Assembly (NCBI RefSeq): GCF_001657475.1
Contig: NZ_LXEY01000019.1
Span: forward strand, 1-64,000
Origin: Enteractinococcus helveticum
GTDB taxonomy: Bacteria; Actinomycetota; Actinomycetes; Actinomycetales; Micrococcaceae
Direction of reading: 5' to 3'
Length of the DNA stretch: 64,000 nucleotides
In this document: piece by piece, positions 24,631 through 33,604 of the stretch
How positions within the stretch are numbered: the stretch's first letter is position 1
Layout of the letters: every line of letters begins with the position of its first letter
Position numbers and translations under genes: made by a program
The notes under the pieces: generated by a model
What the model saw: only the letters and a program-made list of their open reading frames with translations
The model's database searches: none
What the model was told of the DNA's origin: nothing

Positions 24631-26228
24631 GAGTCCTCCGAAGTGGTGGGCGGGATGACCGGCCAAGTGGTATCAAATGTCTGACGAAGCTTAATGTTCT
24701 CATCGCGCAGCCCGAAGGTTTCCCCGCGGGCCAACAGCCCGTATTCGATCACGGTGTGGCCCTCGTGTTCGGTGGCTTTGACCCAGGCACGACGACGGCG
24801 CACATACAGCGAGATGATCAGGGCGACCAGGGCCAGGGTGGCAAAGAAGCCCACACCCCATTTTGATGGGTTGTAGTGGATGTCTAGCCCGACGTAACGG
24901 TCCCAGGAATCGAAGCTGATGCTACCCATGTCGTCGGGCAGCTCGTAGGTGTCGCCCACCCCCAGGGTGATCCCGCCGTGGTCGTTGTTGCGCGAGTTCA
25001 ACTCGGTCATGTTGTCGGTATCGAGCACGTACACGCTTTGTGGGAGACCAGAGTCCAGGCCAATATCCCCGTAGTAGGAGTTCAAGATCAGCTCGGGGTT
25101 GTAGGCATCAGGGTCAATGGAGATGGCTACCCCGTCGTCGCCGGTATAGGAGGTTGGTAAGAACAATCCCACAAAGCCCAGCTGTTCGGGCCGGGCGTCC
25201 GGGACTTTCAACACGACTTGTGAGGTGTTGACCCCTGTGTCTTGGATTTGGCCAATGACCGGTCCAGAGTAGGCCACATCCCCGTTGCCGTCAGTGACCG
25301 TAATGTTTGGGGCGTAGCCATTACCGACCAAAAAGATCCGCACCCCGCCAAGGGTCAACGGGTCATTGACCTTGATGGCGTCTTGGTAGGTGTCCTCCCC
25401 GGGGCCCGGGGTGACCTGCATGGTCGCAGTGTAGTCGAGTGCTTGGCCGAAATGTGTTTCAGAATCCCGGTCATAGACGACCTCAAAATCGTCGAGCTGG
25501 ATGGTAAACGGGTGGAGGCGGTCTGCGGAAAACGCGGTGCCGGGGGTAAAGGAGTCATAGGCGGTTAGGTTGTTGGTGAAGCCGTCGCCTTCAACGATGA
25601 TCTTTTGGCCCTCATATTTATACAGGCCACCAATGCCCATGAACACGATGACGCCCAGCAGACCAAAGTGGAACAGAATGTTGCCGATTTCGCGGGTGTA
25701 GCCGCGTTCGGCCCCGACCGAACCGTCGCGCAGTTCGGTGCGGTACCCGGCTTTTTTCAGGATCTTTTCGGCGTCGACCAGGGCTTGGTCCGGCGTGGGT
25801 CCATCGGCGGCCAGCACCAGTTGCCCGTATTCGGGCAGCCGGTTCAGATTGCGTGGCGTGCGGGCCGGTGGCTGGCGCAAGCTTTTGAGGTGTTGTCGAC
25901 CGCGCGGCCACACACACCCCACCAACGAGACCATCAACAACAGGTACACCGCCGAAAACCACGGTGAGGTGTAGACATCAAACATTCCCAGCGCATCTAG
26001 GATCGGACCCAAGGTGGGGTTGTCTTCAATCCAGGTATCGACGATGCCTTCCCCGGCGCGACGCTGCGGGAACAGCGAACCAGGGACCGCTGCCAGAGCC
26101 AACAATAACAGCAGCATCAACGCGGTGCGCATGCTCGTCAGTTGGTTCCAAATGAACCGCAAGGTGCCGCGGAAGCCTAGGGATGGCAGGGTGGGTTGCT
26201 GTTGCTTGGGATGTTGTGTGGTCGTCAC
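24627..26228 (-). CDS. resB: ResB-family System II cytochrome c biogenesis protein
   Basis: A 533-residue protein with three N-terminal helices (MRTALMLLLLLALAAVPGSL, then SAVYLLLMVSLVGCVW and a helix around GLLGVIVFMGIGG), a large extracytoplasmic domain of about 250 residues and a last helix (GVGFFATLALVALIISLYV) ending in the basic RRRRAW. The N-terminal helix with PGSLFPQR is a family landmark. GTG 26228 is used because it is the first codon after GAGGTGACC; the frame is open further. It acts with CcsB in heme delivery; the overlap confirms one operon. Confidence 0.8.
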   Translation of the reverse strand: MTTTQHPKQQQPTLPSLGFRGTLRFIWNQLTSMRTALMLLLLLALAAVPGSLFPQRRAGEGIVDTWIEDNPTLGPILDALGMFDVYTSPWFSAVYLLLMVSLVGCVWPRGRQHLKSLRQPPARTPRNLNRLPEYGQLVLAADGPTPDQALVDAEKILKKAGYRTELRDGSVGAERGYTREIGNILFHFGLLGVIVFMGIGGLYKYEGQKIIVEGDGFTNNLTAYDSFTPGTAFSADRLHPFTIQLDDFEVVYDRDSETHFGQALDYTATMQVTPGPGEDTYQDAIKVNDPLTLGGVRIFLVGNGYAPNITVTDGNGDVAYSGPVIGQIQDTGVNTSQVVLKVPDARPEQLGFVGLFLPTSYTGDDGVAISIDPDAYNPELILNSYYGDIGLDSGLPQSVYVLDTDNMTELNSRNNDHGGITLGVGDTYELPDDMGSISFDSWDRYVGLDIHYNPSKWGVGFFATLALVALIISLYVRRRRAWVKATEHEGHTVIEYGLLARGETFGLRDENIKLRQTFDTTWPVIPPTTSEDS

Positions 26229-26417
26229 GTCGGTAGGGTCACCTCGGGCAGGGCAAGCCACGTGGATTCATGGCGGGATCTGTCGGCACACGAGACCACA
26301 CCCACAGCTAGTACGGCCTCGGCGACTAGGCCAGTGAGGCGGCGTGACAGTGTTATTGTCGTCATGAGCGCAATCTTCCCAACGGTTCGACATGACCAGC
26401 GTCTACAGCTCATCAGC

Positions 26418-26472
26418 TTGACACTTATTGAGTGCACCCTAAAAATATAGGGATACCCCCTAAGGCTATAAT
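26418..26472 (+). promoter_or_regulatory. Promoter with CsoR-like copper box before cueP
   Basis: TTGACA at 26418-26423 with A/T-rich TAAAAAT about 16 bases on can serve as a promoter towards cueP; a TATAAT also lies at 26467-26472. Between them ATACCCCCTAAGGCTAT (26453-26469) resembles the CsoR operator form (ATACCCCC...GGxTAT). CsoR itself is encoded at 30295-30606. The region 26229-26711 is otherwise free of supported genes; the leader to cueP is about 250 bases long. Confidence 0.45.
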
Positions 26473-26711
26473 CTAGGGGCGAGGCTGGTGCCTGTTTTGC
26501 TGAAGATGTCCTCTAGTCGAGAAGTCTGAGCCTGCCCCACAGTGAGAGGGACCGGCTCGTGGGTGGCGAGCAGGCATGCGCCTGAGGGCTTCTGCTGCCC
26601 GGTGTGGCGGGGCTGAGGGGGTTTCATCCTGCAACGCCGGTGGTCGCCGACGCTTAGAATGACGGTGGCTCTTCGCCTCAACATTTCGTCTCAAAATGCC
26701 AGGAGTTATCT

Positions 26712-27296
26712 TTGTCACGATCACTGACCTTCGGTGGGGCGCTGCTGGCCCTGACGCTGGGTTTGACCGGCTGTGCGACCAACGATGTCCAAGAGTCCGC
26801 TGCCCCGCTGGAAGCACCTCAGCAGGAGTTCTTGGGTGCTTACGGGTTGGAAGGGATGGATACCGTGGAGGTCATTGACTACCTGGATCGTCTGGCCTTA
26901 CCAGACCACCCAACCGATCTTATGGCGTCGGTGATGCCGGATCATTTGGCGTTGTCGTCGTCGAATACGGCGTTCGCGATGTCGTTGCCCGACGATACGT
27001 CCTATCTGTCCATTGCCCCGTATGTGACTCAAACCCATGAGTGTTACTACCACAGTCTGACGACCTGTGAAGGGGAGCTGAGCAATGCAAACGTCCACGT
27101 CAAAATCGTCGATGAGACCGGTGAGGTGTTAGTGGAGGAAGACACCACCACTTTTGACAACGGGTTTGTGGGAGTCTGGGTACCACGGGACACCGCTGGC
27201 ACCATCGAGATCAGCTATGACGGGATGACCGGCACCACCGAGTTCGTTGCTACCGATGACGGGGCCACCTGTATCACTGATCTGCACCTGACCTAA
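26712..27296 (+). CDS. cueP: CueP-like extracytoplasmic copper-binding lipoprotein
   Basis: A 194-residue protein starting at TTG 26712 with AGGAG seven bases upstream. Lipobox LTGC gives a lipoprotein. Family landmarks of CueP are present: the N-terminal FLGAYGLEGMDTVEVIDYLD, then YVTQTHECYYHSLTTC with the Cys/His cluster, and a last Cys in GATCITDLHL; CueP binds copper through three conserved Cys and supports periplasmic copper tolerance in Salmonella, and homologues occur in actinobacteria. It stands alone between the resB promoter and a strong hairpin, probably under CsoR control. Confidence 0.85.
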   Translation: MSRSLTFGGALLALTLGLTGCATNDVQESAAPLEAPQQEFLGAYGLEGMDTVEVIDYLDRLALPDHPTDLMASVMPDHLALSSSNTAFAMSLPDDTSYLSIAPYVTQTHECYYHSLTTCEGELSNANVHVKIVDETGEVLVEEDTTTFDNGFVGVWVPRDTAGTIEISYDGMTGTTEFVATDDGATCITDLHLT

Positions 27297-27302
27297 CACC
27301 GC

Positions 27303-27342
27303 AGTCACCTAGCACACCGATCCGCCGGGGTGCTAGGTGACT
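27303..27342. terminator. Strong hairpin after cueP
   Basis: AGTCACCTAGCAC and GTGCTAGGTGACT are exact inverted repeats of 13 bases with a 14-base loop, ending cueP transcription; the symmetry would also serve the convergent gene at 27597. No T run follows. Confidence 0.65.
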
Positions 27343-27596
27343 GGCAACGTTGTGAGAGCGATTGCCCTGTGTGTTGCCCGGTCTTTTCGACATGTGTGGG
27401 GAGGCTCGGGAGTTTGTCGAGCGTACAAGTATCGGCCTGTTGTGTGGTCGCTGCAGCCATTGACGGTGTCACAGACACGATTGACGCCAGATTATGACCG
27501 ACGACACGTTCACCGCCACGAAAAAGCTGTGATGATCCGCCCCAACGCGTACGGACGGGCATCTGAGTAGGCCCCTTGATAAACACTACCTACATA

Positions 27597-28433
27597 TCAG
27601 TAGCGAGCTGCGGTGGTCATTGGGGGGTTGTATTTGGAATACTCGGACAGCGAATTCACCGAGATTCCGGATTGTGGATTGCGAGCTTGTGCAATCTTGC
27701 CGTCACCAATGTAGACCGCAACGTGGTAGATACCCGAAGCAGAGCCGTTGTTCGACCAGAACACGAGGTCACCTGCTTGCAGGTTGCTCAAGGAGACATA
27801 TGATTTGGCTCCGCTGAACTGGGCGGCAGAGTTGCGAGGCAGCTCCTTGCCTGCGGCAGCAAGGACAGCCGTGGTGAAACCGGAGCAGTCATAGGCGCTG
27901 GGCCCATTGCCACCCCACTTGTAGATCGCCCCGGAATTCACAATCTCCAATGCCTTGCTGGCTGCAGCAGAGTTAGCCGAAACCGATGCGGTGCTATAGG
28001 TGGTCACCTGTGCCGAGGTGCGGTCACCTTGGCTGCTTGCAGAGCCACTGGAGCTGGCCTGGGTGGCTGAAGCTGAACCAGTACCGCTACCAGGAAGTTG
28101 TAGCGTGTCACCCGGATAGATGATAGACGAGCCCGAGAGGTTGTTTTCGCTCATCAACGCACTGAGGGAAACTCCCTGGGAGTGTGCGATGGCAGACAGA
28201 GTATCACCCGACTGCACGGTGTAGGTGCCTGCCGACTGGGTCGTGTTAGACGATGCGGCTGCTGGAGGATCTTCGATTGCAGCATTAGCAGGTGCCATCC
28301 CAAATAGGGTAGCGCTGGCAGCAGTGGCTAAACCTGCCACGCCCAGCGAGAAGCGTTTGCTTTGATGGGACCGCTGTGCCAGCAGCTGTGCTTTTTCAGC
28401 TTCAATACGTGCGCGACGAGTTGGGTAGGTCAT
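27597..28433 (-). CDS. LysM and NlpC/P60 cell-wall endopeptidase, secreted
   Basis: A 278-residue protein. Signal peptide spans about residues 27-52 (ends APANAAI). One LysM peptidoglycan-binding module follows (YTVQSGDTLSAIAHSQG to YPGDTLQLPG), then a Ser/Thr/Ala linker, then NlpC/P60 with catalytic Cys in YDCSGFTTAV, His in IYHVAVYIGDG and a third polar residue in ARNPQSG. Such enzymes cut stem peptides during growth and division. It is probably an ordinary actinobacterial wall gene carried along; no metal link is visible. Regulation by a riboswitch was considered but not supported. Confidence 0.85.
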   Translation of the reverse strand: MTYPTRRARIEAEKAQLLAQRSHQSKRFSLGVAGLATAASATLFGMAPANAAIEDPPAAASSNTTQSAGTYTVQSGDTLSAIAHSQGVSLSALMSENNLSGSSIIYPGDTLQLPGSGTGSASATQASSSGSASSQGDRTSAQVTTYSTASVSANSAAASKALEIVNSGAIYKWGGNGPSAYDCSGFTTAVLAAAGKELPRNSAAQFSGAKSYVSLSNLQAGDLVFWSNNGSASGIYHVAVYIGDGKIAQARNPQSGISVNSLSEYSKYNPPMTTAARY

Positions 28434-29329
28434 ATAGTTTCTCTCAAAACGACGATGGATAAGTCTTTGGGCTCTGAATTCGTTGGCACATCACGTACCG
28501 TTATAAGAACGTTATCTAGACTGACAGTGTTGTTATCAAATTACAACCTCAGCGTTCAAAAAAATTGCCAATCGACGCGCTCTGGTGAATTAAATCGTTG
28601 CAACGTCAAGGAAGTGTCACAAGTCTATGAAAATGCTGAGATTATCTGAAAGTTATCTGATCGTTATTTGGCGTCTCGGAAGAATAAAGGCGGTCTGATC
28701 TTCGCCCGCCCAGGTCACGCTGGCACGAAGCAGGGACTCGCTCGTGATGTCCAGGGCTACACAGGGCACAACGGTGCATATGACATCTCAGGCATCTTTA
28801 ACATCAGCTGTCTATCCAACGCTTTCCTCAGTGATTCAGGCAATGGAATCACTATAACCACTGGATTTCCAAGCGGAACAAGACGCCTTAGATGAATAAG
28901 TCCTCATCGGGGATGGGATCTCTGAACGGTGAGAATTTGTCCCTGAGATAGGGCTGGAGGGCTGTCAAGTAGGTGATGTCTCAAGACATCGGTAACGTTC
29001 TTATTCTCAGAGTTAGTTTTGGAACCGGTATCGGGCCTGGGTGATGCCTTGGTATTTGGTGCCTGCTAGTGGCCAGCAAATTCGGCGAGGACTTCGCCAA
29101 CGGTGATAGCGAAGATGTACGGCCACTAAAAACAAGAGGAATTCATCATCTAGGCCGCTTGATGACCAGGATCTCAGCCCCGGCACCCTAGTTTCATAGT
29201 TCCAAGTACATCACACTCTGAGCCCTCAAGGTACGCTTTGACCGCTAGGTATGTCAGAAAGAACTACGCGGTGAGTCTAAACGGGTGCAAATAGCGGCGC
29301 TGAGGCCCGGGATCATAGACAATAGAAGT
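28434..29329. other. Long intergenic region with possible IS remnant
   Basis: Nearly 900 bases without a supported gene. The first 230 bases, upstream of the NlpC/P60 gene, are AT-rich. At about 28966-29000 the word TAGGTGATGTCTCAAGACATC (with an internal GTCTCAAGAC-like dyad) and, read on the minus strand up to 29140, a frame ending AGTKYQGITQARYRFQN then a stop, look like the right end of a transposon and the tail of a transposase. I cannot name the family. The rest shows nothing definite. Confidence 0.35.
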
Positions 29330-29827
29330 ATGTTTGAGCCCTTGAACCTCCAAACTCCACCGCTTGTCATTGGCTTGGGATTGGTCTTCGCTGTCATTGG
29401 TGCAGCAGTCTTAGCGCATGCCGCCTGGCGTAGGCGTCGTCTACAAGCCTGGGCCTCGGGGGAAGCTGAGCACTTTGAGGGGACTGACTCACGCGGCGAG
29501 CGTCCAGATGCTCCCCTGGATGTCCGAGTAGAAATAATTGCCGGGCTAGCGGCATTACTCCTCGGTACTGCCGGCCTTATCTATGGCATAGGGGCCCAAG
29601 CACAATTAGATAATATGTTGGAGTCTAATACGATCGCCAAATACCCACAGGTTCAAAAAGTTGAGCCACAAAAGGTGCGGGGTTATATGCAAAAGTGGCG
29701 TGGCAATCTATTAGAGGCAGAAGTGACCACCGTGGATGGGGAGCGGTTCCATGTAGGAATCCGGTTTGATCCTGAAACTGGCGAGCCGACGATTCAGGAT
29801 CATTCTGAGTTCGGCGGTCAAGAGTAG
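29330..29827 (+). CDS. Hypothetical two-helix membrane protein
   Basis: A 165-residue protein; ATG 29330 is preceded by ATAGAAGT, and a longer in-frame version has a weaker start. Helix 1 (LVIGLGLVFAVIGAAVLAHA) is followed by a basic WRRRRLQAW, a charged loop, helix 2 (IIAGLAALLLGTAGLIYGIG), and a C-terminal soluble domain of about 70 residues (KVRGYMQKWRGNLLEAEV, then a beta-like FHVGIRFDPETGEP). Topology puts both the loop and perhaps the tail on opposite sides. No family recognised; no operon partner. Confidence 0.5.
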   Translation: MFEPLNLQTPPLVIGLGLVFAVIGAAVLAHAAWRRRRLQAWASGEAEHFEGTDSRGERPDAPLDVRVEIIAGLAALLLGTAGLIYGIGAQAQLDNMLESNTIAKYPQVQKVEPQKVRGYMQKWRGNLLEAEVTTVDGERFHVGIRFDPETGEPTIQDHSEFGGQE

Positions 29828-30294
29828 CTAGTCCAGGGAACATTCGATTGTAAAAAGTAGACTTTGGCCCGTTTAAAATTTAACGAATTTCTGCGCTGGT
29901 AAGGATACTGGCCGAAAGTAAGTCAGCCCGGAGTTCGCGAGACACACCATAGGGCCGGCCCGCGCCAATCAATTGGCAGCAGAAAAATGTCGGGCACACA
30001 CCATAACGTCGACCATTGTAGGTGTGGTTGCTGCAGTCGTTACAATCATCGTTCTTGTGACTCTAGTGAATTCATCTTGTTCAATCCAGCGGCAGGTTAA
30101 CCAAGGCGTCGACACCGTCGAGATGTTCGAATTGACGTTCCATCCGACCAACACACGAAGTACACGCCATGACGCTGGTATTCAGGTGGCCTTCGCGGGT
30201 GGTATCCGTCGTTTCGGTCGTTAGGGAATCCTTTCATTTCAGGCTAAGCGTTGTAGACGACCAGCGTGTAGCCGGTGACGGCGCACTCTTGGTG
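29828..30294. other. Intergenic region, no gene supported
   Basis: An 80-codon frame with one hydrophobic stretch runs through 29973-30224, but it has no ribosome site and its composition is mixed with a coding-like minus frame, so it is not called. Otherwise empty. Confidence 0.3.
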
Positions 30295-30606
30295 TTAGGA
30301 GCGGACCAGCCGGGCGATGGCTTCGGAGGCTTCGGTGATTTTGGCCTCGGCTTCGGGCCCACCGGTTTTAGCGGCCCCCACCACGCAGTGGCGCAGGTGA
30401 TCATCGAGCAAACTCAGCGCCACATTATTCAACGCGGAGGTGATGGCACTGATCTGGGTGAGAATGTCAATGCAGTATGTTTCTTCGTCGATCATCCGGT
30501 GGATGCCCCGGGCTTGGCCTTCAATGCGCTTGACCCGGGCCAAATACCGGTCCTTGTCACTGATGTACCCGTGACCGGTAGTGTCGGCAGGGGGTTGGTG
30601 TGTCAT
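30295..30606 (-). CDS. csoR: CsoR copper-sensing repressor
   Basis: A 103-residue helical protein; ATG 30606 preceded by AGGAAAACCC. The CsoR/RcnR core is RYLARVKRIEGQARGIHRMI, with the Cu(I) ligands Cys in EETYCIDILTQ, and His and Cys in LLDDHLRHCVV: the Cys-His-Cys set of copper-sensing CsoR. Apo protein binds GC-rich palindromes and leaves on Cu(I). It follows copB by 42 bases on the same strand, so it is autoregulated with the pump; a CsoR-like box is also seen at 26453-26469 before cueP. Confidence 0.9.
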   Translation of the reverse strand: MTHQPPADTTGHGYISDKDRYLARVKRIEGQARGIHRMIDEETYCIDILTQISAITSALNNVALSLLDDHLRHCVVGAAKTGGPEAEAKITEASEAIARLVRS

Positions 30607-30648
30607 GGTTGGGTTTTCCTGTTCATCTGGTGGCACCGTGTCCATTGC

Positions 30649-32865
30649 TTAGACAGGCACCTTTTCGGGGGACCGGTCTATGGATCGTTCGACACTGGCT
30701 TGAGGGGTCAGATCCAAGCGCCGCAGGGTTTGGGCGTTCAGAGCCACAATCATGGTTGACAACGACATCAAAATGGCCCCCACACTCATCGGCAGGACAA
30801 ACCCCAGGGGCGCGAGCACCCCGGCAGCCAGCGGGACAGCGGCGATGTTGTACCCGGCAGCCCACCACAGGTTTTGTTTCATCTTCCGGTAGCTTGCCCG
30901 GGACAATTCAAACACCGACAACACCGAGCGTGGATCCGACGACGCCAAAATGACCCCGGCTGAACCGATGGCTACATCGGTGCCAGAACCGATGGCGATG
31001 CCCACATCGGCTTTCGCTAAGGCGGGGGCATCATTGACTCCATCGCCGACCATGGCAACTTTTTTGCCTTCGTTTTGGAGGGCTTGGACTTTGGAGGCCT
31101 TATCCTCAGGACGGACGCCCGCAAAGACCCGGTCAATGCCCAGCTCTGCGGCCACGGTGTCGGCCACGGCTTGAGCGTCACCGGTAATCATCACGACGTG
31201 GGCCCCGTTGGCATGCAGCGCATCGACGGCCTGGCGGGATTCTGGGCGGATCTCATCGGCTAACCGCAGCGCACCGATGACCTGGCTGTCCGCGAGTACG
31301 TGCAAGATGATGGCCCCTTCGTTGCGCCACTGGTCAGCAATGGCCAACTCGGCTTGGTGATGTGCTTCCAGTAAGTACGGTCCCCCGACTGCGATGACAG
31401 TACCCTCCACGGTGGCTTTGACGCCTACCGCCGGTGAGGACGAAAACTCGGTGGCGGCCTGGACAGTGAGCTCACGGGATCGCGCGGCACCCACAATCGC
31501 GGTGGCCAGTGGGTGTTCACTGTCGGCTTCGGCGGCAGCGGTCAAGGCCAGCACCTCGTCTGCGGTTCGATCCCCCACCGGGTGGATACCGGTGACGGTG
31601 GGTTCGCCTTTGGTCAGGGTGCCGGTTTTATCAAAGAGCACGGAATCCACGGTGCGCATCGATTCCAAGGCCAACCGGTCTTTAATCAGTACCCCACCCC
31701 GGGCGGCGCGTTCGGTGGCGATCGAGACCACCAGCGGGATGGCCAGCCCTAAAGCGTGGGGACAGGCGATGACTAAGACGGTGATGGTGCGCACCACGGC
31801 GTCACCCGGACTACCCACCAGCGACCAGACGATCGCGGTAATCACGGCCGCACCCAAAGCAAACCAGAACAACCAGGCCGCGGCGGTATCCGCCAACCGT
31901 TGGGCCCGCGACGAGGACGCCTGGGCATCGGCCACCAGCTTTTCAATCCCCGCCAGGGCGGTGTCATCACCTATGGCGGTGACCTTGACCCGCAGCCCCG
32001 AGTCGGTGGCCACCGTCCCGGCGACCACGTGCTCTCCGATGGTGCGCCGGACGGTTTTGGACTCCCCGGTGACCATGGACTCATCCATGGAGGCACTGCC
32101 ATCGACAATTTGGCCATCGGCCGGAACCGCAGCACCCGGCCGAACAATGACCACATCGCCAACGACCAGCTCAGCAGGCGATACGGTGACGACGTCAGCG
32201 CCGTCGACGCGTTCGGCCTCATCAGGTAGCAGTGCTGCCAACGAGTCCAGGGCCGAGGTGGTCTGGGCCAAAGATCGCATTTCGATCCAGTGACCCAATA
32301 ACATGATGACCACTAACAGGGCCAGCTCCCACCAGAAATTCAACTCGTGATCAAGGATGCCCAGGGTCGCACCCCAGGAGGCGGCAAAGGCCACCGTAAT
32401 GGCCAATCCGATCAGCAGCATCATGCCCGGTTGTCGGGCTCGAATCTCATCGATGGCGCCGGTCAAAAACGGCTGCCCACCCCAGAAGTACATGATCGTA
32501 CCCAGAATGGGCGAAACCCACCAGACCCATGCAGCATCAGGCAGTTGATAGCCCAGCAAATCAGCGAACATCTCGTTGAAGCCGACCACCGGAATACCCA
32601 GCACCAGCATGATCCAAAAGAGCCGACGAAACTGGCCCACATGATCCCCATGATCACCGTGGCCGTGGCCGGCATGCCCGCCGTGGTCGGCGTGACCAGC
32701 ATGATGGTGGCCTTCCTGCCCATGCTCACCGGGCGCATGCTGATGGTGGTCGTGCTGGTGCCCCTCATGGGCATGTTCAGCGTGCGTGACAGCAGCGTCG
32801 CGGTGGTGTGCCTGATGCGGCGTAGATCGATCGTGGTGGTGGTGTTCGTGGTTGCGTTCAACCAT
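30649..32865 (-). CDS. copB: CopB-type copper P1B-3 ATPase with His-rich N terminus
   Basis: A 738-residue pump, start ATG 32865 with AAAGGA upstream. The first 75 residues are dominated by His, Gly, Asp (runs like HHHH and HGDHGDH), a cytoplasmic metal-binding region in place of an HMA domain. The ion-path motif is CPHALGLAIP, the CPH form of P1B-3 pumps (Cu). TGES, DKTGTLTKGEPT, SEHPLA and VGDGVNDAPAL are all present. CPH pumps prefer Cu(II) or Ag(I) in vitro. It is the export arm of the CsoR-controlled copper response. Confidence 0.9.
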   Translation of the reverse strand: MVERNHEHHHHDRSTPHQAHHRDAAVTHAEHAHEGHQHDHHQHAPGEHGQEGHHHAGHADHGGHAGHGHGDHGDHVGQFRRLFWIMLVLGIPVVGFNEMFADLLGYQLPDAAWVWWVSPILGTIMYFWGGQPFLTGAIDEIRARQPGMMLLIGLAITVAFAASWGATLGILDHELNFWWELALLVVIMLLGHWIEMRSLAQTTSALDSLAALLPDEAERVDGADVVTVSPAELVVGDVVIVRPGAAVPADGQIVDGSASMDESMVTGESKTVRRTIGEHVVAGTVATDSGLRVKVTAIGDDTALAGIEKLVADAQASSSRAQRLADTAAAWLFWFALGAAVITAIVWSLVGSPGDAVVRTITVLVIACPHALGLAIPLVVSIATERAARGGVLIKDRLALESMRTVDSVLFDKTGTLTKGEPTVTGIHPVGDRTADEVLALTAAAEADSEHPLATAIVGAARSRELTVQAATEFSSSPAVGVKATVEGTVIAVGGPYLLEAHHQAELAIADQWRNEGAIILHVLADSQVIGALRLADEIRPESRQAVDALHANGAHVVMITGDAQAVADTVAAELGIDRVFAGVRPEDKASKVQALQNEGKKVAMVGDGVNDAPALAKADVGIAIGSGTDVAIGSAGVILASSDPRSVLSVFELSRASYRKMKQNLWWAAGYNIAAVPLAAGVLAPLGFVLPMSVGAILMSLSTMIVALNAQTLRRLDLTPQASVERSIDRSPEKVPV

Positions 32866-33157
32866 GACAAGGTCCTTTCCGAACAAGGGAGGCGCTGAGA
32901 AAGAGTGGTCTGTGTCTGGGGTGACCTGGGCGAAAAGCAGGTGCCAGGTTCAGATGGCGTGAGTCCATCGTCTCATGGACAAGGTGGTTGAGGCTGGGGG
33001 CGCCTGATCCCCAGCCTGTTCAACCGCGTTGATCATCGCGTGATCGTCCAGCTGACGCCGTTAGATGACCACGCTACGACTGTCAGTGAAACAGACTGGG
33101 TCGAACAGCAACGCTCGGCGCCGATGGATGAAGAAGAACGAGACGATTAAACGACAG
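32866..33157. other. Remnant-containing spacer upstream of copB
   Basis: Bases about 33004-33150 (plus strand) translate as a frame ending DDHATTVSETDWVEQQRSA then PMDEEERDD and TAA, which reads like the C terminus of a soluble protein, but no start, ribosome site or family can be given. The part next to copB (32866-33000) probably holds its promoter. Confidence 0.3.
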
Positions 33158-33188
33158 AGGGTCGCCGATCAGTTCGATCAGCGACCCT
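33158..33188. terminator. Bidirectional hairpin, family member 1
   Basis: AGGGTCGC-CGATC and GATCA-GCGACCCT form a strong stem. The same GGTCGCyGATC/GATCaGCGACC core recurs at 35057-35091 and 54838-54878, each at the end of a unit with a CTTGAC-box promoter. Confidence 0.65.
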
Positions 33189-33213
33189 ATCCTGTGAGAG
33201 GCCTGCCCCTGTC

Positions 33214-33480
33214 TTAGGCAGCGGCCTGCTGCTGTTTATCGGCGCGTTCTAACGCGTGATACGTGGCTTCAAAGGCCTCACAAACGTCATTGGGAATCGC
33301 ATAGTTATCCGTCACAGCGCGTAGCTCCTGAAAGAGCGCAGGGGTGTTCGTGGCATTATCTGCCTGGTGCAGCGCCTGGGTAATTTCACGGACTCGGGTA
33401 AGTTCTGGGTGGTGTCCGCCGTGGACTCGCTCGACGATCGGGGCCAGTTGTGCCGCTTTTTCAATATTGCGATTTGCCAT
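33214..33480 (-). CDS. RIC/hemerythrin-like mini-protein, copy 1
   Basis: An 88-residue soluble helical protein; ATG 33480 with GAGGAGA eight bases upstream. The core IEKAAQLAPIVERVHGGHHP with ELTRVREI resembles the part of iron-sulphur cluster repair proteins (ScdA/YtfE/RIC) with VHGxxHPEL, which carries a hemerythrin di-iron His. The rest of a RIC protein is missing, so this is a single small module of unknown activity. A near-copy (about 85 percent identical by eye) is at 54554-54817, with the same upstream promoter. It sits under a CTTGAC(N4)GTCAAG box, which suggests redox or NO control. Confidence 0.6.
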   Translation of the reverse strand: MANRNIEKAAQLAPIVERVHGGHHPELTRVREITQALHQADNATNTPALFQELRAVTDNYAIPNDVCEAFEATYHALERADKQQQAAA

Positions 33481-33538
33481 TTGAAATCTCCTCTTCCGTG
33501 GTTATGCCCTCAATCTATGAGGTATCCCCCCGCCTGTC

Positions 33539-33554
33539 CTTGACGTTGGTCAAG
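33539..33554 (-). promoter_or_regulatory. CRP/FNR-like box 1
   Basis: CTTGACGTTGGTCAAG is a perfect dyad (CTTGAC-N4-GTCAAG). On the minus strand it is followed, 22 bases on, by TACCTCATAGATTGAGG, with TAGATT as -10; box centre to inferred start is about 41 bases, a class II activator position. The whole promoter, base for base, is nearly the same as at 54480. Confidence 0.65.
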
Positions 33555-33604
33555 TGGTGCTCGACCATCCTGAGACGTCACCTCGAGTCGTTGACGTCCT
33601 CAGG

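Noticed and set aside
26466-26817. Short minus-strand frames upstream of cueP
   Set aside because: No ribosome site, no family, and overlap with the cueP leader.
28434-28900. c-di-AMP (ydaO-type) riboswitch upstream of the LysM-NlpC/P60 gene
   Set aside because: Such switches often precede these genes in actinobacteria, but I could not find the conserved core on the minus strand.
29973-30224. 83-codon frame with a hydrophobic segment
   Set aside because: Starts at TTG without a ribosome site and has no conserved features.
31394-32293. 299-codon plus-strand frame
   Set aside because: Ser/Thr/Ala-rich antisense frame of copB.
32640-32865. Tandem repeat or CRISPR-like array
   Set aside because: It is the His/Gly/Asp-rich coding start of copB with codon-level repetition only.
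33539-33554. DosR-type dormancy box
   Set aside because: The DosR consensus has GGGAC...GTCCC halves; this dyad is CTTGAC/GTCAAG and matches a CRP/FNR type better.
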